Positions 34,235 to 44,438 are shown, counted from the first letter of the stretch. The stretch: DNA of 57,777 bases from Bauldia sp. (GCA_022841545.1 JALHRF010000006.1:1-57777); one strand, 5' to 3'. The notes: generated by a model not told the origin, from the sequence alone. Numbers and translations: made by a program.

Positions 34235-36487
34235 CTACCGCCGCCGCTGCGTGGGCTTCCCGCGGTTCGCCGGCCTCTGCCCGCGCGAGCGATCCTCGGC
34301 CGGCCGGTCCTTCTTCGCCACCACCTTCCCTTCGGACAGGAGTTCGAAGCGGAGCGCGCCGGCGAGCGGCGCGGCCTCGACCAGCTTGACCTCGACCCGG
34401 TCGCCGAGGCGATGCATCTCGCCGGTGCGGCGGCCGATCACGGCGTGGCGGGCCTCGTCATAGACGAAGAAATCCGAGCCGAGCGTCGACATCGGCACGA
34501 AGCCGTCGGCGCCGGTCTCGTCGAGCTTCACGAACAGCCCGGCGCGGGTGACGCCGGCGATGCGGCCGGGGAAGGTCGCGCCGACGCGGTCCATCAGCCA
34601 GTGCGCCACCAGCCGGTCGATGGTGTCGCGCTCCGCCGCCATGGCGCGGCGCTCGGCGGCGGAGATCTGCGCGGCGATCTCGGCCAGCGACGTCTCGATG
34701 CCCTCCGGCAGGCCGCCGGCGCCGAGCTTGAGGGCGCGGATCAGGGCGCGATGGACGATGAGGTCGGCGTAGCGGCGGATCGGCGAGGTGAAGTGGGCGT
34801 AACGGCGGAGGTTCAGGCCGAAATGACCGATGTTCTCCGGGTTGTACTCGGCCTGCGCCTGGGTGCGGAGCACCACCTCGTGGATCAGGCGGCCGTGCTC
34901 GCTGTCCTTCACCTTGTCGAGGATGCGGTTGAAGTGCGAGGGGCGGAGGTTGCCGCCCTTGGGCAGCGTCATGTCGATCGACTTGAGGAAGTCCCGGAGC
35001 GCCTCGAGCTTGGCCATCGAGGGCGTGTCGTGGATGCGATAGACCAGCGGCGACTTCCGCTCCTCGAGGGTCTCCGCCGCCGCCACGTTCGCCTGGATCA
35101 TGAACTCCTCGATCAGGCGGTGGGAATCGAGCCGCTCGGGACTGACGATCCGGTCGATCGAGCCGTCCTTCTTCAGGAGCACCTTCCGCTCGGGGATGTC
35201 GAGTTCCAGCGGGTCGCGGTCCTCGCGGCCGCGGCGGAGCGCCTCGTAGCCGCGCCAGAGCACGGCGAGCGCATCCTTCACCGCTGGCGGTGCGTCGACT
35301 TCGCGGCCGTCGAAGGCATCCTGCGCCTGCCGGTAGGAGAGCTTCGCCGCCGAGCGCATCATGATACGGTGGAAGCGGTGGCTTCGCTTCCGGCCGTCGG
35401 CGCCGAAGACCATGCGCACGGCAAGCGCCGGGCGGTCCTCGCCCTCGCGGAGCGAGCAGAGGTCGTTGGAGATGCGCTCGGGCAGCATCGGCACGACCCG
35501 GTCGGGGAAATAGACCGAGTTGCCGCGCTTCACCGCCTCGCGGTCGAGGGCCGAGCCGGGACGCACGTACCAGCCGACATCGGCGATGGCGACGGTGGCG
35601 ATGAAGCCGCCGGGGTTTGACTTGTCCGGATCGGGCTCGGCGTGGACCGCATCGTCATGGTCCTTGGCGTCGGCGGGGTCGATGGTGAGGAGCGCCATCT
35701 CGCGCCAGTCCTCGCGGCCCCGAAGCGGCGCCGGCTTCGCGGCCTCGGCTTCCTTCAGCACCTCGGGCGGGAACTCGTGCGGGATGCCGTGGGCGAGGAT
35801 GGCGATGAGGCTCACCGCCTTCTCGTCCTTCATCGAGCCGACGACCTCCTCGATCACGGCGCGGTCGGGACCACGGCCGGTGGAGCGCATGACGCGCACC
35901 GAGACGAGGTCGCCCTCCCTGGCGCCCTTGAGGGCGTCGGGGGGGATGGTGAGCACCCGCTGCTTGCGATCGACCGGCTCGACCTGGGCGCCGGCCGCGG
36001 TCTTGCGGACGACGCCATAGGTGGCGGTCGGCTTCCGGGCGAGGAGTTTGATGACGCGGGCGGTGAAATCGGCCCCCTCCCCGCCGGGCGAGATCCGGGC
36101 GAGCACGCGGTCGCCGACTCCCGGGGCCGGACCTTCGCCGCCGCGGGCGATCATGATCCTCGGCGGTTCGCCTTGCTCGACGGGCCACTCCGCCGGCTCG
36201 GCGAGGAGCTCGCCGTCGCGGTCGCGGGCCCTGATCTCGAGCACGGTGACCGGCGGCAGGTCGCCGGGCCGCTTGAGCCGGCCGCGGCGCTGTTCGACCT
36301 GGCCTTCGGCAGAGAGATCCTTGAGGATCGCCTTCAAGGCGATCTTGTCGCCGCCCTTGATGCCGAAGGCGCGGGCGATCTCGCGCTTCCCCGCCTTGCC
36401 GGGATGCTCGGCGACGAAGGCGAGAACCTCTTCGCGCGAGGGAAACGGCCTCTCCTTCGTCGTCCTCTCGCGGGTCTTTTTCGCCAA
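34235..36487 (-). CDS. rnr: Ribonuclease R
   Basis: 750 residues. An N-terminal winged helix (FPSREEVLAFVAEHPGKAGKREIARAFGI), two cold-shock-type OB folds, the RNB catalytic domain with TIDPADAKDHDDAVHAE (metal-binding aspartates), SHRLIEEFMIQANVAAAETL and FTSPIRRYADLIVHRAL, and a C-terminal S1 domain (GVTRAGLFVKLDETGADGFVPMSTL). RNase R degrades structured RNA 3' to 5'. The start is TTG 36487, two bases after the topA stop (TGACCTTG), so it is translated in concert with topA; the longer upstream frame is the shadow of topA. Confidence 0.93.
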   Translation of the reverse strand: MAKKTRERTTKERPFPSREEVLAFVAEHPGKAGKREIARAFGIKGGDKIALKAILKDLSAEGQVEQRRGRLKRPGDLPPVTVLEIRARDRDGELLAEPAEWPVEQGEPPRIMIARGGEGPAPGVGDRVLARISPGGEGADFTARVIKLLARKPTATYGVVRKTAAGAQVEPVDRKQRVLTIPPDALKGAREGDLVSVRVMRSTGRGPDRAVIEEVVGSMKDEKAVSLIAILAHGIPHEFPPEVLKEAEAAKPAPLRGREDWREMALLTIDPADAKDHDDAVHAEPDPDKSNPGGFIATVAIADVGWYVRPGSALDREAVKRGNSVYFPDRVVPMLPERISNDLCSLREGEDRPALAVRMVFGADGRKRSHRFHRIMMRSAAKLSYRQAQDAFDGREVDAPPAVKDALAVLWRGYEALRRGREDRDPLELDIPERKVLLKKDGSIDRIVSPERLDSHRLIEEFMIQANVAAAETLEERKSPLVYRIHDTPSMAKLEALRDFLKSIDMTLPKGGNLRPSHFNRILDKVKDSEHGRLIHEVVLRTQAQAEYNPENIGHFGLNLRRYAHFTSPIRRYADLIVHRALIRALKLGAGGLPEGIETSLAEIAAQISAAERRAMAAERDTIDRLVAHWLMDRVGATFPGRIAGVTRAGLFVKLDETGADGFVPMSTLGSDFFVYDEARHAVIGRRTGEMHRLGDRVEVKLVEAAPLAGALRFELLSEGKVVAKKDRPAEDRSRGQRPANRGKPTQRRR

Positions 36488-36489
36488 GG

Positions 36490-39093
36490 TCAGCCCTTCT
36501 TCGGTGTGCTCTTCTTCGCCGCCGGCTTCTTCTTCACGGTCGACTTCGCCGGGCGTTTCGACGGCCCCTTGCCGGCCTTGGCCGATAGCAGTTCCACCGC
36601 CGTCTCCATGGTGACGCTGTCCGCCGCCATGTCCTTGGGCAGCGTCGCGTTCACCTTGCCATGATTCACGTATGGCCCATAGCGGCCGTCGCGGACGGTG
36701 ACCGGACCGCCCTCGGTCGGGTGGTCGCCGAGCGTCTTCAGCGCCTTCGGCGTCCCCCGGCCGCCCGGACGCCGGCCGCCCCCTGCCCGCTTCTCGGCGA
36801 GGAGCGAAACGGCGCGGTTGATGCCGACGGAGAACACCTCCTCCGCCGAGTCGAGATTGGCGTAGGTGCCGTCGTGGAGGATGAAGGGCCCGTAGCGGCC
36901 GATGCCGGCGGTGATCGGCGTATTGGTCTCGGGATGGATGCCGACCTCGCGCGGCAGGCCGAGGAGGGCGAGCGCATCGGCGAGGTCGATGGTGGCCGCG
37001 TCCCAGCCCTTGGGCAGGCTCGACCGCTTCGGCTTCTCGCCTTCGGCCGCCTCGCCGAGCTGGATATAGGGCCCGAAGCGACCGGTGCGGACCGTGACCT
37101 CGAGCCCGGTCTCGGGATCGAGGCCGAGGCTTCGCGTGCCGTCGCCGCCGAGCTCGCCGCCGTTCGCGTTGTCGCCGGAGGCGGCGAGCTGGCGGGTGAA
37201 GCGGCACTCGGGGTAGTTCGAGCAGCCGACGAAGGCGCCGAACTTGCCGAGCTTGAGCGACAGGCGGCCATTGCCGCAGGACGGGCACTGGCGCGGGTCG
37301 CCGCCCTCGGCGCGGGCCGGGAAGATGTGCGGGCCGAGCAGCTCGTTCAGCGCTTCCAGCACTTCGGCGACGCGGAGGTCGTCGGTCTCGGCGACATCGG
37401 CCGAGAACTGGCGCCAGAACTCGCGGAGCACCTCCTTCCACGAGATGTCGCCGTTCGAGATCTTGTCGAGCTTCTCTTCGAGGTCGGCGGTGAAATCGTA
37501 TTCGACATAGCGCTCGAAGAAGCTTTCGAGGAAGGCGGTGACGAGCCGGCCCTTGTCCTCGGGAATGAGCTGCTTCTTCTCGAGCCGGACATAGCCGCGG
37601 TCGCGGAGCACGGAAAGCGTGGCCGTATAGGTGGAGGGACGGCCGATGCCGAGCTCCTCCATCTTCTTGATCAGCGTCGCCTCGGTATAGCGCGGCGGCG
37701 GCTCGGTGAAGTGCTGCTCGACCGCGATGCCGTGCTCGCTGAGCGGATCGCCCGCATTCATCGGCGGCAGGCGCCCGTCGTCCTCGTCTTCCTCGCTGCG
37801 ACGGGAGGCCGGCACATCGTCCCGGCCCTCCTGGTAGACGGCGAGGAAGCCGTTGAAGCGCTCGACCTGGCCCGTCGCCCGGAGCCCGACCTTCCGCGCC
37901 TCGTTGCCGGAATCGATATCGACCGTCGTGCGTTCGAACTCCGCGGCCGCCATCTGGCAGGCCATGGTCCGCTGCCAGATCAGCTCGTAGAGACGGGCCT
38001 GCTCGCCCTCGAGCTTGCCCGTGACCGATGAAGGATGGCGTGAGACATCCGTGGGGCGGATCGCCTCGTGCGCCTCCTGGGCGTTCTTGGCCTTGGTCTG
38101 GTAGTGGCGCGGGCGTTCCGGCAAGTAGCGATCACCAAAGGTCTTGGCCACCGTGGCGCGGATGGCCGACAGCGCCTCGGGCGCCATGTCGACGCCGTCG
38201 GTCCGCATATAGGTGATGTAGCCGTCCTCGTAGAGGCGCTGGGCAACCTGCATGGTGCGGGCCGCGGCGAAGCCGAGCTTCCGCGAGGCCTCCTGCTGCA
38301 GCGTCGAAGTGGTGAACGGCGGCGGCGGGTTGCGGCGGACAGGCTTCGCCTCGACCGAGGCGACGCGATAGGCGCCGGAACGGAGCGCCGCCTCGATGGC
38401 GCGGGCGGTCGCCTCGTCCGGGATGTCGAGCCGGCCGAGCTTCTTGCCGTCGAAGCCGATGGCGCGGGCGACGAAGCGGCCGCCCTGCGGCGTCTCCAGC
38501 GTGACTTCCACGCTCCAGTATTCCTGCGGCTTGAACAGCTCGATCTCGCGCTCGCGGTCGCAGACCAGCCGAAGCGCCACCGACTGCACGCGCCCCGCCG
38601 AGCGTGCGCCGGGGAGCTTCCGCCACAGCACCGGCGACAGCGTGAAGCCGACCAGGTAGTCGAGCGCGCGGCGCGCGAGATAGGCGTCGACCAGGTCGAC
38701 ATCGATCTGGCGCGGGTGGCGCATCGCGTCGAGGACGGCGTCCTTGGTGATGGCGTTGAAGACGACGCGCTCGACCGGCATGTCCTTCATCACGCGCTTG
38801 CTGCGGAGCACCTCGAGCACGTGCCACGAGATGGCCTCGCCCTCGCGATCGGGGTCGGTGGCGAGGATGAGGCGGTCGGCGCCCTTCACCGCGGCGGCGA
38901 TCTCCGACAAGCGCTTGCCGGACTTGCCGTCGACCTCCCAGTGCATGGCGAAGTCGTGCTCGGGATCGACCGAGCCGTTCTTCGACGGCAGATCGCGCAC
39001 ATGCCCATAGGAGGCGATCACCTGATAGCCGGAGCCCAGGTACTTGTTGATGGTCTTCGCTTTGGCAGGCGATTCGACGATGACGATGTTCAT
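36490..39093 (-). CDS. topA: DNA topoisomerase I
   Basis: 867 residues. Toprim domain at the N-terminus (MNIVIVESPAKAKTINKYL, DPDREGEAISWH), catalytic tyrosine in YITYMRTDG, and then four-Cys zinc ribbon (CPSCGNGRLSLKLGKFGAFVGCSNYPEC) with further topoisomerase C-terminal repeats (GRFGPYIQLG, GRYGPFILHDG, GRYGPYVNHG). The tail ends PAKSTVKKKPAAKKSTPKKG, a Lys-rich extension typical of alphaproteobacteria. It relaxes negative supercoils. Convergence with dprA is broken here by two small genes. Confidence 0.95.
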   Translation of the reverse strand: MNIVIVESPAKAKTINKYLGSGYQVIASYGHVRDLPSKNGSVDPEHDFAMHWEVDGKSGKRLSEIAAAVKGADRLILATDPDREGEAISWHVLEVLRSKRVMKDMPVERVVFNAITKDAVLDAMRHPRQIDVDLVDAYLARRALDYLVGFTLSPVLWRKLPGARSAGRVQSVALRLVCDREREIELFKPQEYWSVEVTLETPQGGRFVARAIGFDGKKLGRLDIPDEATARAIEAALRSGAYRVASVEAKPVRRNPPPPFTTSTLQQEASRKLGFAAARTMQVAQRLYEDGYITYMRTDGVDMAPEALSAIRATVAKTFGDRYLPERPRHYQTKAKNAQEAHEAIRPTDVSRHPSSVTGKLEGEQARLYELIWQRTMACQMAAAEFERTTVDIDSGNEARKVGLRATGQVERFNGFLAVYQEGRDDVPASRRSEEDEDDGRLPPMNAGDPLSEHGIAVEQHFTEPPPRYTEATLIKKMEELGIGRPSTYTATLSVLRDRGYVRLEKKQLIPEDKGRLVTAFLESFFERYVEYDFTADLEEKLDKISNGDISWKEVLREFWRQFSADVAETDDLRVAEVLEALNELLGPHIFPARAEGGDPRQCPSCGNGRLSLKLGKFGAFVGCSNYPECRFTRQLAASGDNANGGELGGDGTRSLGLDPETGLEVTVRTGRFGPYIQLGEAAEGEKPKRSSLPKGWDAATIDLADALALLGLPREVGIHPETNTPITAGIGRYGPFILHDGTYANLDSAEEVFSVGINRAVSLLAEKRAGGGRRPGGRGTPKALKTLGDHPTEGGPVTVRDGRYGPYVNHGKVNATLPKDMAADSVTMETAVELLSAKAGKGPSKRPAKSTVKKKPAAKKSTPKKG

Positions 39094-39307
39094 GGACGCC
39101 TGAGCGTGGCCTCAAATGACGGGTTGGGTCGGTTAGATGGGCGCGATCCGACGGTCTTCCAAGCGTGTCGCCGCCGGACCGGATCGGGGCGCGACAATCC
39201 GAAAATAGGCCGGGCGTGTCAATTGATGGTTCAAAATGGCCGAATTCCGCGGATTCACCACGAAATCTCTTGCAGACTTCCACGTCTTGTGGTTACATAA
39301 GGACAAT

Positions 39308-39327
39308 TGCAACAATCTTTGGTTGCA
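39308..39327. promoter_or_regulatory. Perfect inverted repeat TGCAAC-N8-GTTGCA
   Basis: A six-base dyad with an 8-base spacer lies about 35 bases upstream of the ATG at 39361 in AT-rich sequence. It may be a regulator binding site for the small gene downstream; the protein is unknown. Confidence 0.35.
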
Positions 39328-39360
39328 TATTCACCGTCTCAATCGTGGTCATTTCCCAGC

Positions 39361-39552
39361 ATGAGAATCCAATCGAGGCTGACCGAACCGTCCCGGGATG
39401 CGCGTGAGACCGCGGAGTATATCGAAGGCCTCGCGCGTGACCTACGCCGCCTCGCAGCCGCCGCCGATCTCGGCTTCCTTGCCTACCTGCTGGCCATGGT
39501 CGAGGACGACGCCGCGGCAACGGTCCGGCGATTGGGGAAGGAAGAGGGCTGA
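39361..39552 (+). CDS. Small conserved helical protein
   Basis: 63 residues, MRIQSRLTEPSRDARETAEYIEGLARDLRRLAAAADLGFLAYLLAMVEDDA. This pattern (YIEGLA...LRRLA...LAYLLAM) is seen in small Hyphomicrobiales proteins of unknown function. It stands between topA and dprA, ending directly at the start of the next gene. There is no good ribosome-binding site. Confidence 0.6.
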   Translation: MRIQSRLTEPSRDARETAEYIEGLARDLRRLAAAADLGFLAYLLAMVEDDAAATVRRLGKEEG

Positions 39553-40230
39553 GTGACGGCCCGGGCGTCTACGGGTCTCGATCGCGTCACCAGCATCGCA
39601 ATGGTGCTTTTCACGGGCATCCTGACCAGCGTGTCGTGCCAGCAGTCCGAAATACTCGAATCGCAACGGCAGATTCAGGCGGCGGCTACTCGATCCAACG
39701 TAGCGCCATCGTACGGTGGCGAAAGCACCGAGAAGAAGCTCATCCTCAACATGGAGAACACAGGAGGCATTCCGGCGCGGGAGGTCAGCGTTTCGGAAAG
39801 CCGCAGAGTCCTCGCATCCAGGGAGGAACTCGCCGATCTCTGCAAATCGGCCAGGCCGGCGGGCTATCCGTTGACCCTCCATCCCGGTTCCACGATCGAG
39901 CACCACTTGCCTGCGCTGACCGACGATGATGTCAAGGAAATGGAACTGGCCGGTCGGCGGTACTACGTTTGCGGCGCGATCCGTTTCAGGGACGAACTTG
40001 GAGAAGCTGCGCCGTCCGATTTCTGTTTCTCCTTCGGCCAGGAAGAGCTGACGGACGCCGCCAAGAAGAACCTCGACCACACCATTTGCACGCCGCCAAA
40101 CCCAGGTCAGCAGCGGATTGCGCTTGCGCTCACACCATCGACACCCGCTGACCGCCGTGGCGCTCCAGCCGGCCGGCCAGCGCCAGTTCGAGAAGCACGA
40201 GGTGGACCACCGCCGGGCGCGCGCCGGTGA
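39553..40230 (+). CDS. Uncharacterised membrane-anchored protein overlapping dprA
   Basis: 225 residues from a GTG directly after the previous stop. One N-terminal hydrophobic segment ([18 protein letters not shown]) then soluble sequence ([50 protein letters not shown]). The first ~190 codons have a coherent composition, while the last ~30 ([21 protein letters not shown]) run antisense across the 3' end of dprA. I infer that the original end of the gene was lost and the stop is now supplied by dprA sequence. Confidence 0.5.
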   Translation: MTARASTGLDRVTSIAMVLFTGILTSVSCQQSEILESQRQIQAAATRSNVAPSYGGESTEKKLILNMENTGGIPAREVSVSESRRVLASREELADLCKSARPAGYPLTLHPGSTIEHHLPALTDDDVKEMELAGRRYYVCGAIRFRDELGEAAPSDFCFSFGQEELTDAAKKNLDHTICTPPNPGQQRIALALTPSTPADRRGAPAGRPAPVREARGGPPPGARR

Positions 40231-41251
40231 AGCGGATGATCTCGTCGATCTCCACCGGCGTCGGGCCGAGCGCGGCGATGACCCGCTCCCGCTCGTCGTC
40301 GCTGACGTCGTCGGGCGGCACGGGCTCCGCTCCCGGTTCCTCCGCCTCGTCACGGCGCTGCCTGCCGAGCATCGGGTCGATCTCGGCGATGACGTCGTCC
40401 GGGCTCGTCGCGATATGCGCGCCCTCCTTGATCAGGCGGTTCGATCCGGCGGCGCGCGGGTCGAGCGGGGAACCCGGGGCGGCGAAGACGAGCCGGCCCT
40501 GTTCGGCGGCGCAGCGGGCGGTGATCAGGGAGCCGGACCGCTCCGCCGCCTCGACCACGGCCACGGCGAGCGACACGCCGGAGATGATCCGGTTGCGGCG
40601 GGGAAAGTCGCGGCCGCGGGGTTCGTGGCCGACCGGCATTTCCGTGATCAGCGCGCCGCCTTGCGCGGCGATGCGCCTGGCGAGATCGGCGTGCTCGGGG
40701 GGATAGATGTGGTCGAGGCCGCCGGCAAGGACCGCGACCGTGCCGGTGGAGAGTGCGGCTTCATGCGCGGCGCCGTCGATCCCGCGGGCGAGGCCGGAGG
40801 TGACGACATAGCCCGCTTCGCCGAGGCCGCGGGCGACGATCGCCGCGAACTTCCGGCCGGCGACGGAGGCGTTGCGCGAACCGACGATGGCGACCATCGG
40901 CCGCGACAGGACGGTGATGTCGCCGACGACGGCAACGAGCGGCGGCGCGTCGGCGACATGGCGGAGCGCCGCGGGATAATCCGGCTCGCCCATCGCCACC
41001 ATCTGCCCGCCGAGCCGGTCGAGCGCCGCGAGTTCGCGCGCCGCTTCGGCCTCGGAGCAGATGCGGATCGTGCGGCCGCCGCGACGGGCGAGTTCGGGCG
41101 CGGCCGAGAGCGCCGCAACCCCGCTGCCGAAGTGATTGACGAGTTCGCGGAACGTGACCGGCCCGATGTTCTCGCTCCGGATCAGGCGGACCCAGGCGAG
41201 GCGCTGGTCGTCGCTGAGACGGATCCCGGTCCCGGGCCGGCCGGAGGTCAT
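40130..41251 (-). CDS. dprA: DNA-processing protein DprA
   Basis: 373 residues. Rossmann-like fold with [47 protein letters not shown] and [14 protein letters not shown], the diagnostic DprA core, and a C-terminal winged helix ([39 protein letters not shown]). DprA loads RecA on incoming single-stranded DNA in transformation. Its ATG overlaps the plsY stop (ATGA). Confidence 0.93.
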   Translation of the reverse strand: MTSGRPGTGIRLSDDQRLAWVRLIRSENIGPVTFRELVNHFGSGVAALSAAPELARRGGRTIRICSEAEAARELAALDRLGGQMVAMGEPDYPAALRHVADAPPLVAVVGDITVLSRPMVAIVGSRNASVAGRKFAAIVARGLGEAGYVVTSGLARGIDGAAHEAALSTGTVAVLAGGLDHIYPPEHADLARRIAAQGGALITEMPVGHEPRGRDFPRRNRIISGVSLAVAVVEAAERSGSLITARCAAEQGRLVFAAPGSPLDPRAAGSNRLIKEGAHIATSPDDVIAEIDPMLGRQRRDEAEEPGAEPVPPDDVSDDERERVIAALGPTPVEIDEIIRFTGARPAVVHLVLLELALAGRLERHGGQRVSMV

Positions 41252-41859
41252 TTCTTCGCGCCGATCCGCGATTCGGTCCCGGCGAGGAGCCGGCGGATAT
41301 TGTCGGCATGCCGCCACCACAGGATCACGGTGAGGACCACGAACAGGCCGCCGATCCGGTCATGAAAGCCGAAGATCAGGACGAGCGGCGTGAGCGCGCT
41401 CGCGACCAGCGCGCCGAGCGAGGAGTAGCGGGTGAAATACGCGGTGGCGAGCCACGCCACGCAGAAGACGAGAACCGCCGGCCAGGCGGGACTTGGGACG
41501 GCGAGGCCGATCAGCACCCCGAGATAGGTCGCCACGCCCTTGCCGCCCTTGAACTTGAGCCAGACCGGAAAAACGTGGCCAAGGAACGCGCCGAGCCCGG
41601 CGAGCATCGCACCGTCCCGGCCGAACAAGGCCGCGGCGACCAGCACCGCGACCGTGCCCTTGAGGCAATCGGCCACAAGCGTCGCCGCGGCCAGGTCGCG
41701 GCGGCCGGTGCGCAGCACGTTGGTCGCCCCGATATTGCCGGAGCCGATGGCGCGGAGGTCGCCGATCCCGGCAAAGCGCGTGATCAGCACGCCAAATGGG
41801 ATCGAGCCGAGAAGATAGCCGATCGCGAGCGCCGCGATGAGGCTCAGGCTGGACGGCAT
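41248..41859 (-). CDS. plsY: Acyl-phosphate:glycerol-3-phosphate acyltransferase
   Basis: 203 residues, five to six membrane segments. Conserved motifs [25 protein letters not shown] and [15 protein letters not shown] are complete. PlsY makes lysophosphatidate, the first step of phospholipid synthesis. Divergent from the SDR gene, translationally coupled to dprA. Confidence 0.95.
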   Translation of the reverse strand: MPSSLSLIAALAIGYLLGSIPFGVLITRFAGIGDLRAIGSGNIGATNVLRTGRRDLAAATLVADCLKGTVAVLVAAALFGRDGAMLAGLGAFLGHVFPVWLKFKGGKGVATYLGVLIGLAVPSPAWPAVLVFCVAWLATAYFTRYSSLGALVASALTPLVLIFGFHDRIGGLFVVLTVILWWRHADNIRRLLAGTESRIGAKK

Positions 41860-42023
41860 CAGAGGGCGCTCCGGCTTCGATCAGCCGGCAACCTAGTCGA
41901 GAGACCGGGCGGCGGGCAACAGGAGCCTGTGCTGCGCCCGCGAAAGACACCGGCGACCGTCTATGCCCTTCCACCGTCGCCGATCGTCGGGTAGCGTCCC
42001 GCCGCCTCAAAAAGGAGAGAGAC

Positions 42024-42806
42024 ATGGCGGAAGCGTTGAAGGGCCTTGCGGGAAGCGTCGGGATCGTCACCGGGGCGGCCAAGGGCATCGGCGAGGGCGT
42101 GGCGCGCACGCTCCATGCCCTCGGGGTGAAGCTCGCGCTCGCCGACATCGACGAGGCGGGGTTGCAGGCGCTCGCCGCCGACCTCGGCGGCGACGTGATG
42201 ACGGCGCGGCTCGACGTGACCGACGGCGCCGCGGTCGAAGCGTTCGTGGCGGACGCAGAGACGCGGCTCGGACCGGTCGACCGCCTCGCCCACGTCGTCG
42301 GCATCCAGAAATTCGGGTCGATCGCCGAGATGCCCGAGGCCGATTTCGACGCGATGTTTTCCGTCAACGTCAAGGGTGCCTTCCTCACCGTGCAGGCGGT
42401 CGCGAAGCGGATGATCCCGCGGGGCCGCGGCTCGATCGTCGCCATCGCCTCGACCGCGGCGCGCACGCCCCGCGTCCGCCAGGGCGGCTACTGCGCCTCG
42501 AAGGCGGCGGTGGCGCAATTGATGTGCGTCGCCGGGCTGGAACTCGCGCCTTACGACATCCGGGTCAACTGCGTCTCCCCCGGCGTCACCGAGACCGGCA
42601 TGGTGCAGAGACTGATGGCGACGATGGCGAACACCGACGTGGTGACCCGCGGCGACCTCGACACCTTCCGCGTCGGCGTGCCGCTCGGCCGGCTCGCCCG
42701 CTCGGAGGAGATCGCCGACGTGGTGGCGTTCCTCCTCTCCGACCAGGCGAGCTACCTGACCATGCAGGACGTCGTCGTCGACGGAGGCGGCGCACTCGGG
42801 GCATAG
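42024..42806 (+). CDS. SDR oxidoreductase with an altered NAG motif
   Basis: 260 residues, MAEALKGLAGSVGIVTGAAKGIGEGVARTLHALGV then YCASK with Tyr156 and Lys160 intact. The usual NNAG motif after the fourth strand is replaced by HVVG (90-93), which normally holds the adenine side in place, so activity or cofactor use may differ. The overall pattern resembles 2,3-dihydro-2,3-dihydroxybenzoate or gluconate dehydrogenases. GGAGAGAG precedes the ATG. Confidence 0.8.
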   Translation: MAEALKGLAGSVGIVTGAAKGIGEGVARTLHALGVKLALADIDEAGLQALAADLGGDVMTARLDVTDGAAVEAFVADAETRLGPVDRLAHVVGIQKFGSIAEMPEADFDAMFSVNVKGAFLTVQAVAKRMIPRGRGSIVAIASTAARTPRVRQGGYCASKAAVAQLMCVAGLELAPYDIRVNCVSPGVTETGMVQRLMATMANTDVVTRGDLDTFRVGVPLGRLARSEEIADVVAFLLSDQASYLTMQDVVVDGGGALGA

Positions 42807-42828
42807 GGGCGGGGATCGAACCCCGCCC
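42807..42828. terminator. Hairpin after the SDR gene
   Basis: GGGCGGGG (42807-42814), loop ATCGAA, CCCCGCCC (42821-42828). It directly follows the SDR stop. There is no clear T-run, so it may be a weak intrinsic terminator between the convergent SDR and dnaA genes. Confidence 0.5.
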
Positions 42829-42864
42829 GCTCGGGATCGGGACCAGCGAGCGGTTTCGACAGGG

Positions 42865-42886
42865 GGCCGCGGGCACGCCCGCGGCC
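42865..42886. terminator. Strong hairpin after dnaA
   Basis: A ten-base-pair palindrome ggccgcgggc-ac-gcccgcggcc ends two bases from the dnaA stop. It probably terminates dnaA transcription, although no U-tract follows. Confidence 0.5.
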
Positions 42887-42888
42887 GC

Positions 42889-44310
42889 CTATTCGTCGAT
42901 CATCCGCTTGAGCAGCTCGATCTCGTCGGCGAGCGACTTATCGCCTTCGATCAGCTCTTCTATCTTGCGCACCGCATGCAACACTGTGGTGTGGTCGCGA
43001 CCCCCGAACCGCCTTCCGATTTCAGGCAGAGAGCGCGGGGTCAGCACTTTGGCGAGATACATCGCAATCTGTCGAGGCCGTACGATTGTCCGTGTGCGGC
43101 GGCTCGACAGCAGGTCCGCCTTGGACACATTGAAATGGCGCGCCACCACGCGCTGGATGTCCTCGATCCGCACCCGCCGCGGCTCCCGCGCGCCGACCAG
43201 GTCGCGGAGCGTGATCTCGGCCGATGCAAGCGACACCGTCTGGCTGGTGAACTGCCACTGGGCGACCAGTCGGTTCAGCGCGCCTTCGAGATCGCGGCCG
43301 TTCGAGACCACCGACTGCGCCACGTATTCGAGCACCGGCTCGGGCACGTCGAGGCCGGGGTTCTGCTCCTGCGCCGCCCGGTAGCGGGTGGCGATGATCC
43401 GGCGGCGGAGGTCGAGGTCGGGCGAGCCGATCTCGAAGGCGACGCCGCCCTTGAGCCGCGAGCGCACCCGCTCGTCGAGCGTCTCGAGTTCCGCCGGCGG
43501 CCGGTCGGCCGCCACCACCACCTGCCGCGCGCCATCGATCAGCGCGTTGAGCATGTGGCAGAACTCCTGCTGCACCGACTTGCCCTGCAGGAACTGCATG
43601 TCGTCGATGAGCAGGAGATCGATGTCGCGGAGCGTCTCCTTGAACTGGATCGCCGTCTGGCTGCGGATCGCCGCGACCATGCGGAACATGAAGTGCTCGG
43701 CGGTGAGGTAGACGACCTTCCGCGACGGATCGGCCCGCCGCGCGGCGCGGGTGACCGCATGGAGGAGATGCGTCTTGCCGCGGCCGACTCCGGCGTGGAT
43801 GTAGAGGGGGTTGAAGCGGTTGAGCGACGCGCCGTCGGCGACCGCCTGGGCGGCAGCGAAGGCCATGCGGTTGGCAACGCCGTCGCAGAAGCTCTCGAAC
43901 GTGTAGCGCGGGTCGACCGGCGAGCCGCTGAAATGTCCGTCGGGCTCAGGGCCGCGCCGCGGCTCCGACGCTGCTGCAACCGTTGAAGGAGGCGGCGGAG
44001 GCGGGGGCGAAGCCGTTGCGGCCTCGGCCGATGCCGGCGCGCTCCTGGCGCGCACGGCGCCGCGCACGATGATCTCGATCTGGAGGGTGCTCGGCCGCTC
44101 CTCGGTCCACAGCGCCAGCAGGCGGTCATTGTAGTGCGAGGCGATCCAGGACTTGAGGAACCGCGTCGGCACCGACAGGTAGACCGTGCTCTTGTCGGCG
44201 GACTCGAACTCCGCCCGGCCGAACCAGCTGCTGAAGACATCTTCCCCCAGCTCGGTCCGAAGCCTCTGTTTCACGCGCTGCCACGCACCGGGATCCGCCC
44301 GATCCGCCAT
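42889..44310 (-). CDS. dnaA: Chromosomal replication initiator DnaA
   Basis: 473 residues. N-terminal domain I (WQRVKQRLRTELGEDVFSSWFGRAEFE), a Pro-rich linker, AAA+ core with Walker A (GVGRGKTHLLHAV) and Walker B (LLLIDDMQFLQG), sensor II, and domain IV with RRTRTIVRPRQIAMYLAKVLTPRSLPEIGRRFGGRDHTTVLHAVRKIE. DnaA melts oriC. ATG 44310 follows AGGAGGG and yields the usual length; longer upstream frames have no similarity. It is followed by two hairpins. Confidence 0.95.
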   Translation of the reverse strand: MADRADPGAWQRVKQRLRTELGEDVFSSWFGRAEFESADKSTVYLSVPTRFLKSWIASHYNDRLLALWTEERPSTLQIEIIVRGAVRARSAPASAEAATASPPPPPPPSTVAAASEPRRGPEPDGHFSGSPVDPRYTFESFCDGVANRMAFAAAQAVADGASLNRFNPLYIHAGVGRGKTHLLHAVTRAARRADPSRKVVYLTAEHFMFRMVAAIRSQTAIQFKETLRDIDLLLIDDMQFLQGKSVQQEFCHMLNALIDGARQVVVAADRPPAELETLDERVRSRLKGGVAFEIGSPDLDLRRRIIATRYRAAQEQNPGLDVPEPVLEYVAQSVVSNGRDLEGALNRLVAQWQFTSQTVSLASAEITLRDLVGAREPRRVRIEDIQRVVARHFNVSKADLLSSRRTRTIVRPRQIAMYLAKVLTPRSLPEIGRRFGGRDHTTVLHAVRKIEELIEGDKSLADEIELLKRMIDE

Positions 44311-44438
44311 GAAGCCGCCCTCCTGTCTTCCCCCGGCCGCGCCGGCATTGATCTCATTGTCCGCTACGCCCGGCAACAAATCGGCTCGAGGGACGCGAAC
44401 CACGCGTACGGCGCCGATTTCCGACTCCGACACGCGTC

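Noticed and set aside
36488-37441. Extension of RNase R upstream through topA sequence
   Set aside because: The reading frame is open, but this part is a shadow of topA in another frame. The TTG at 36487 gives a normal RNase R N-terminus.
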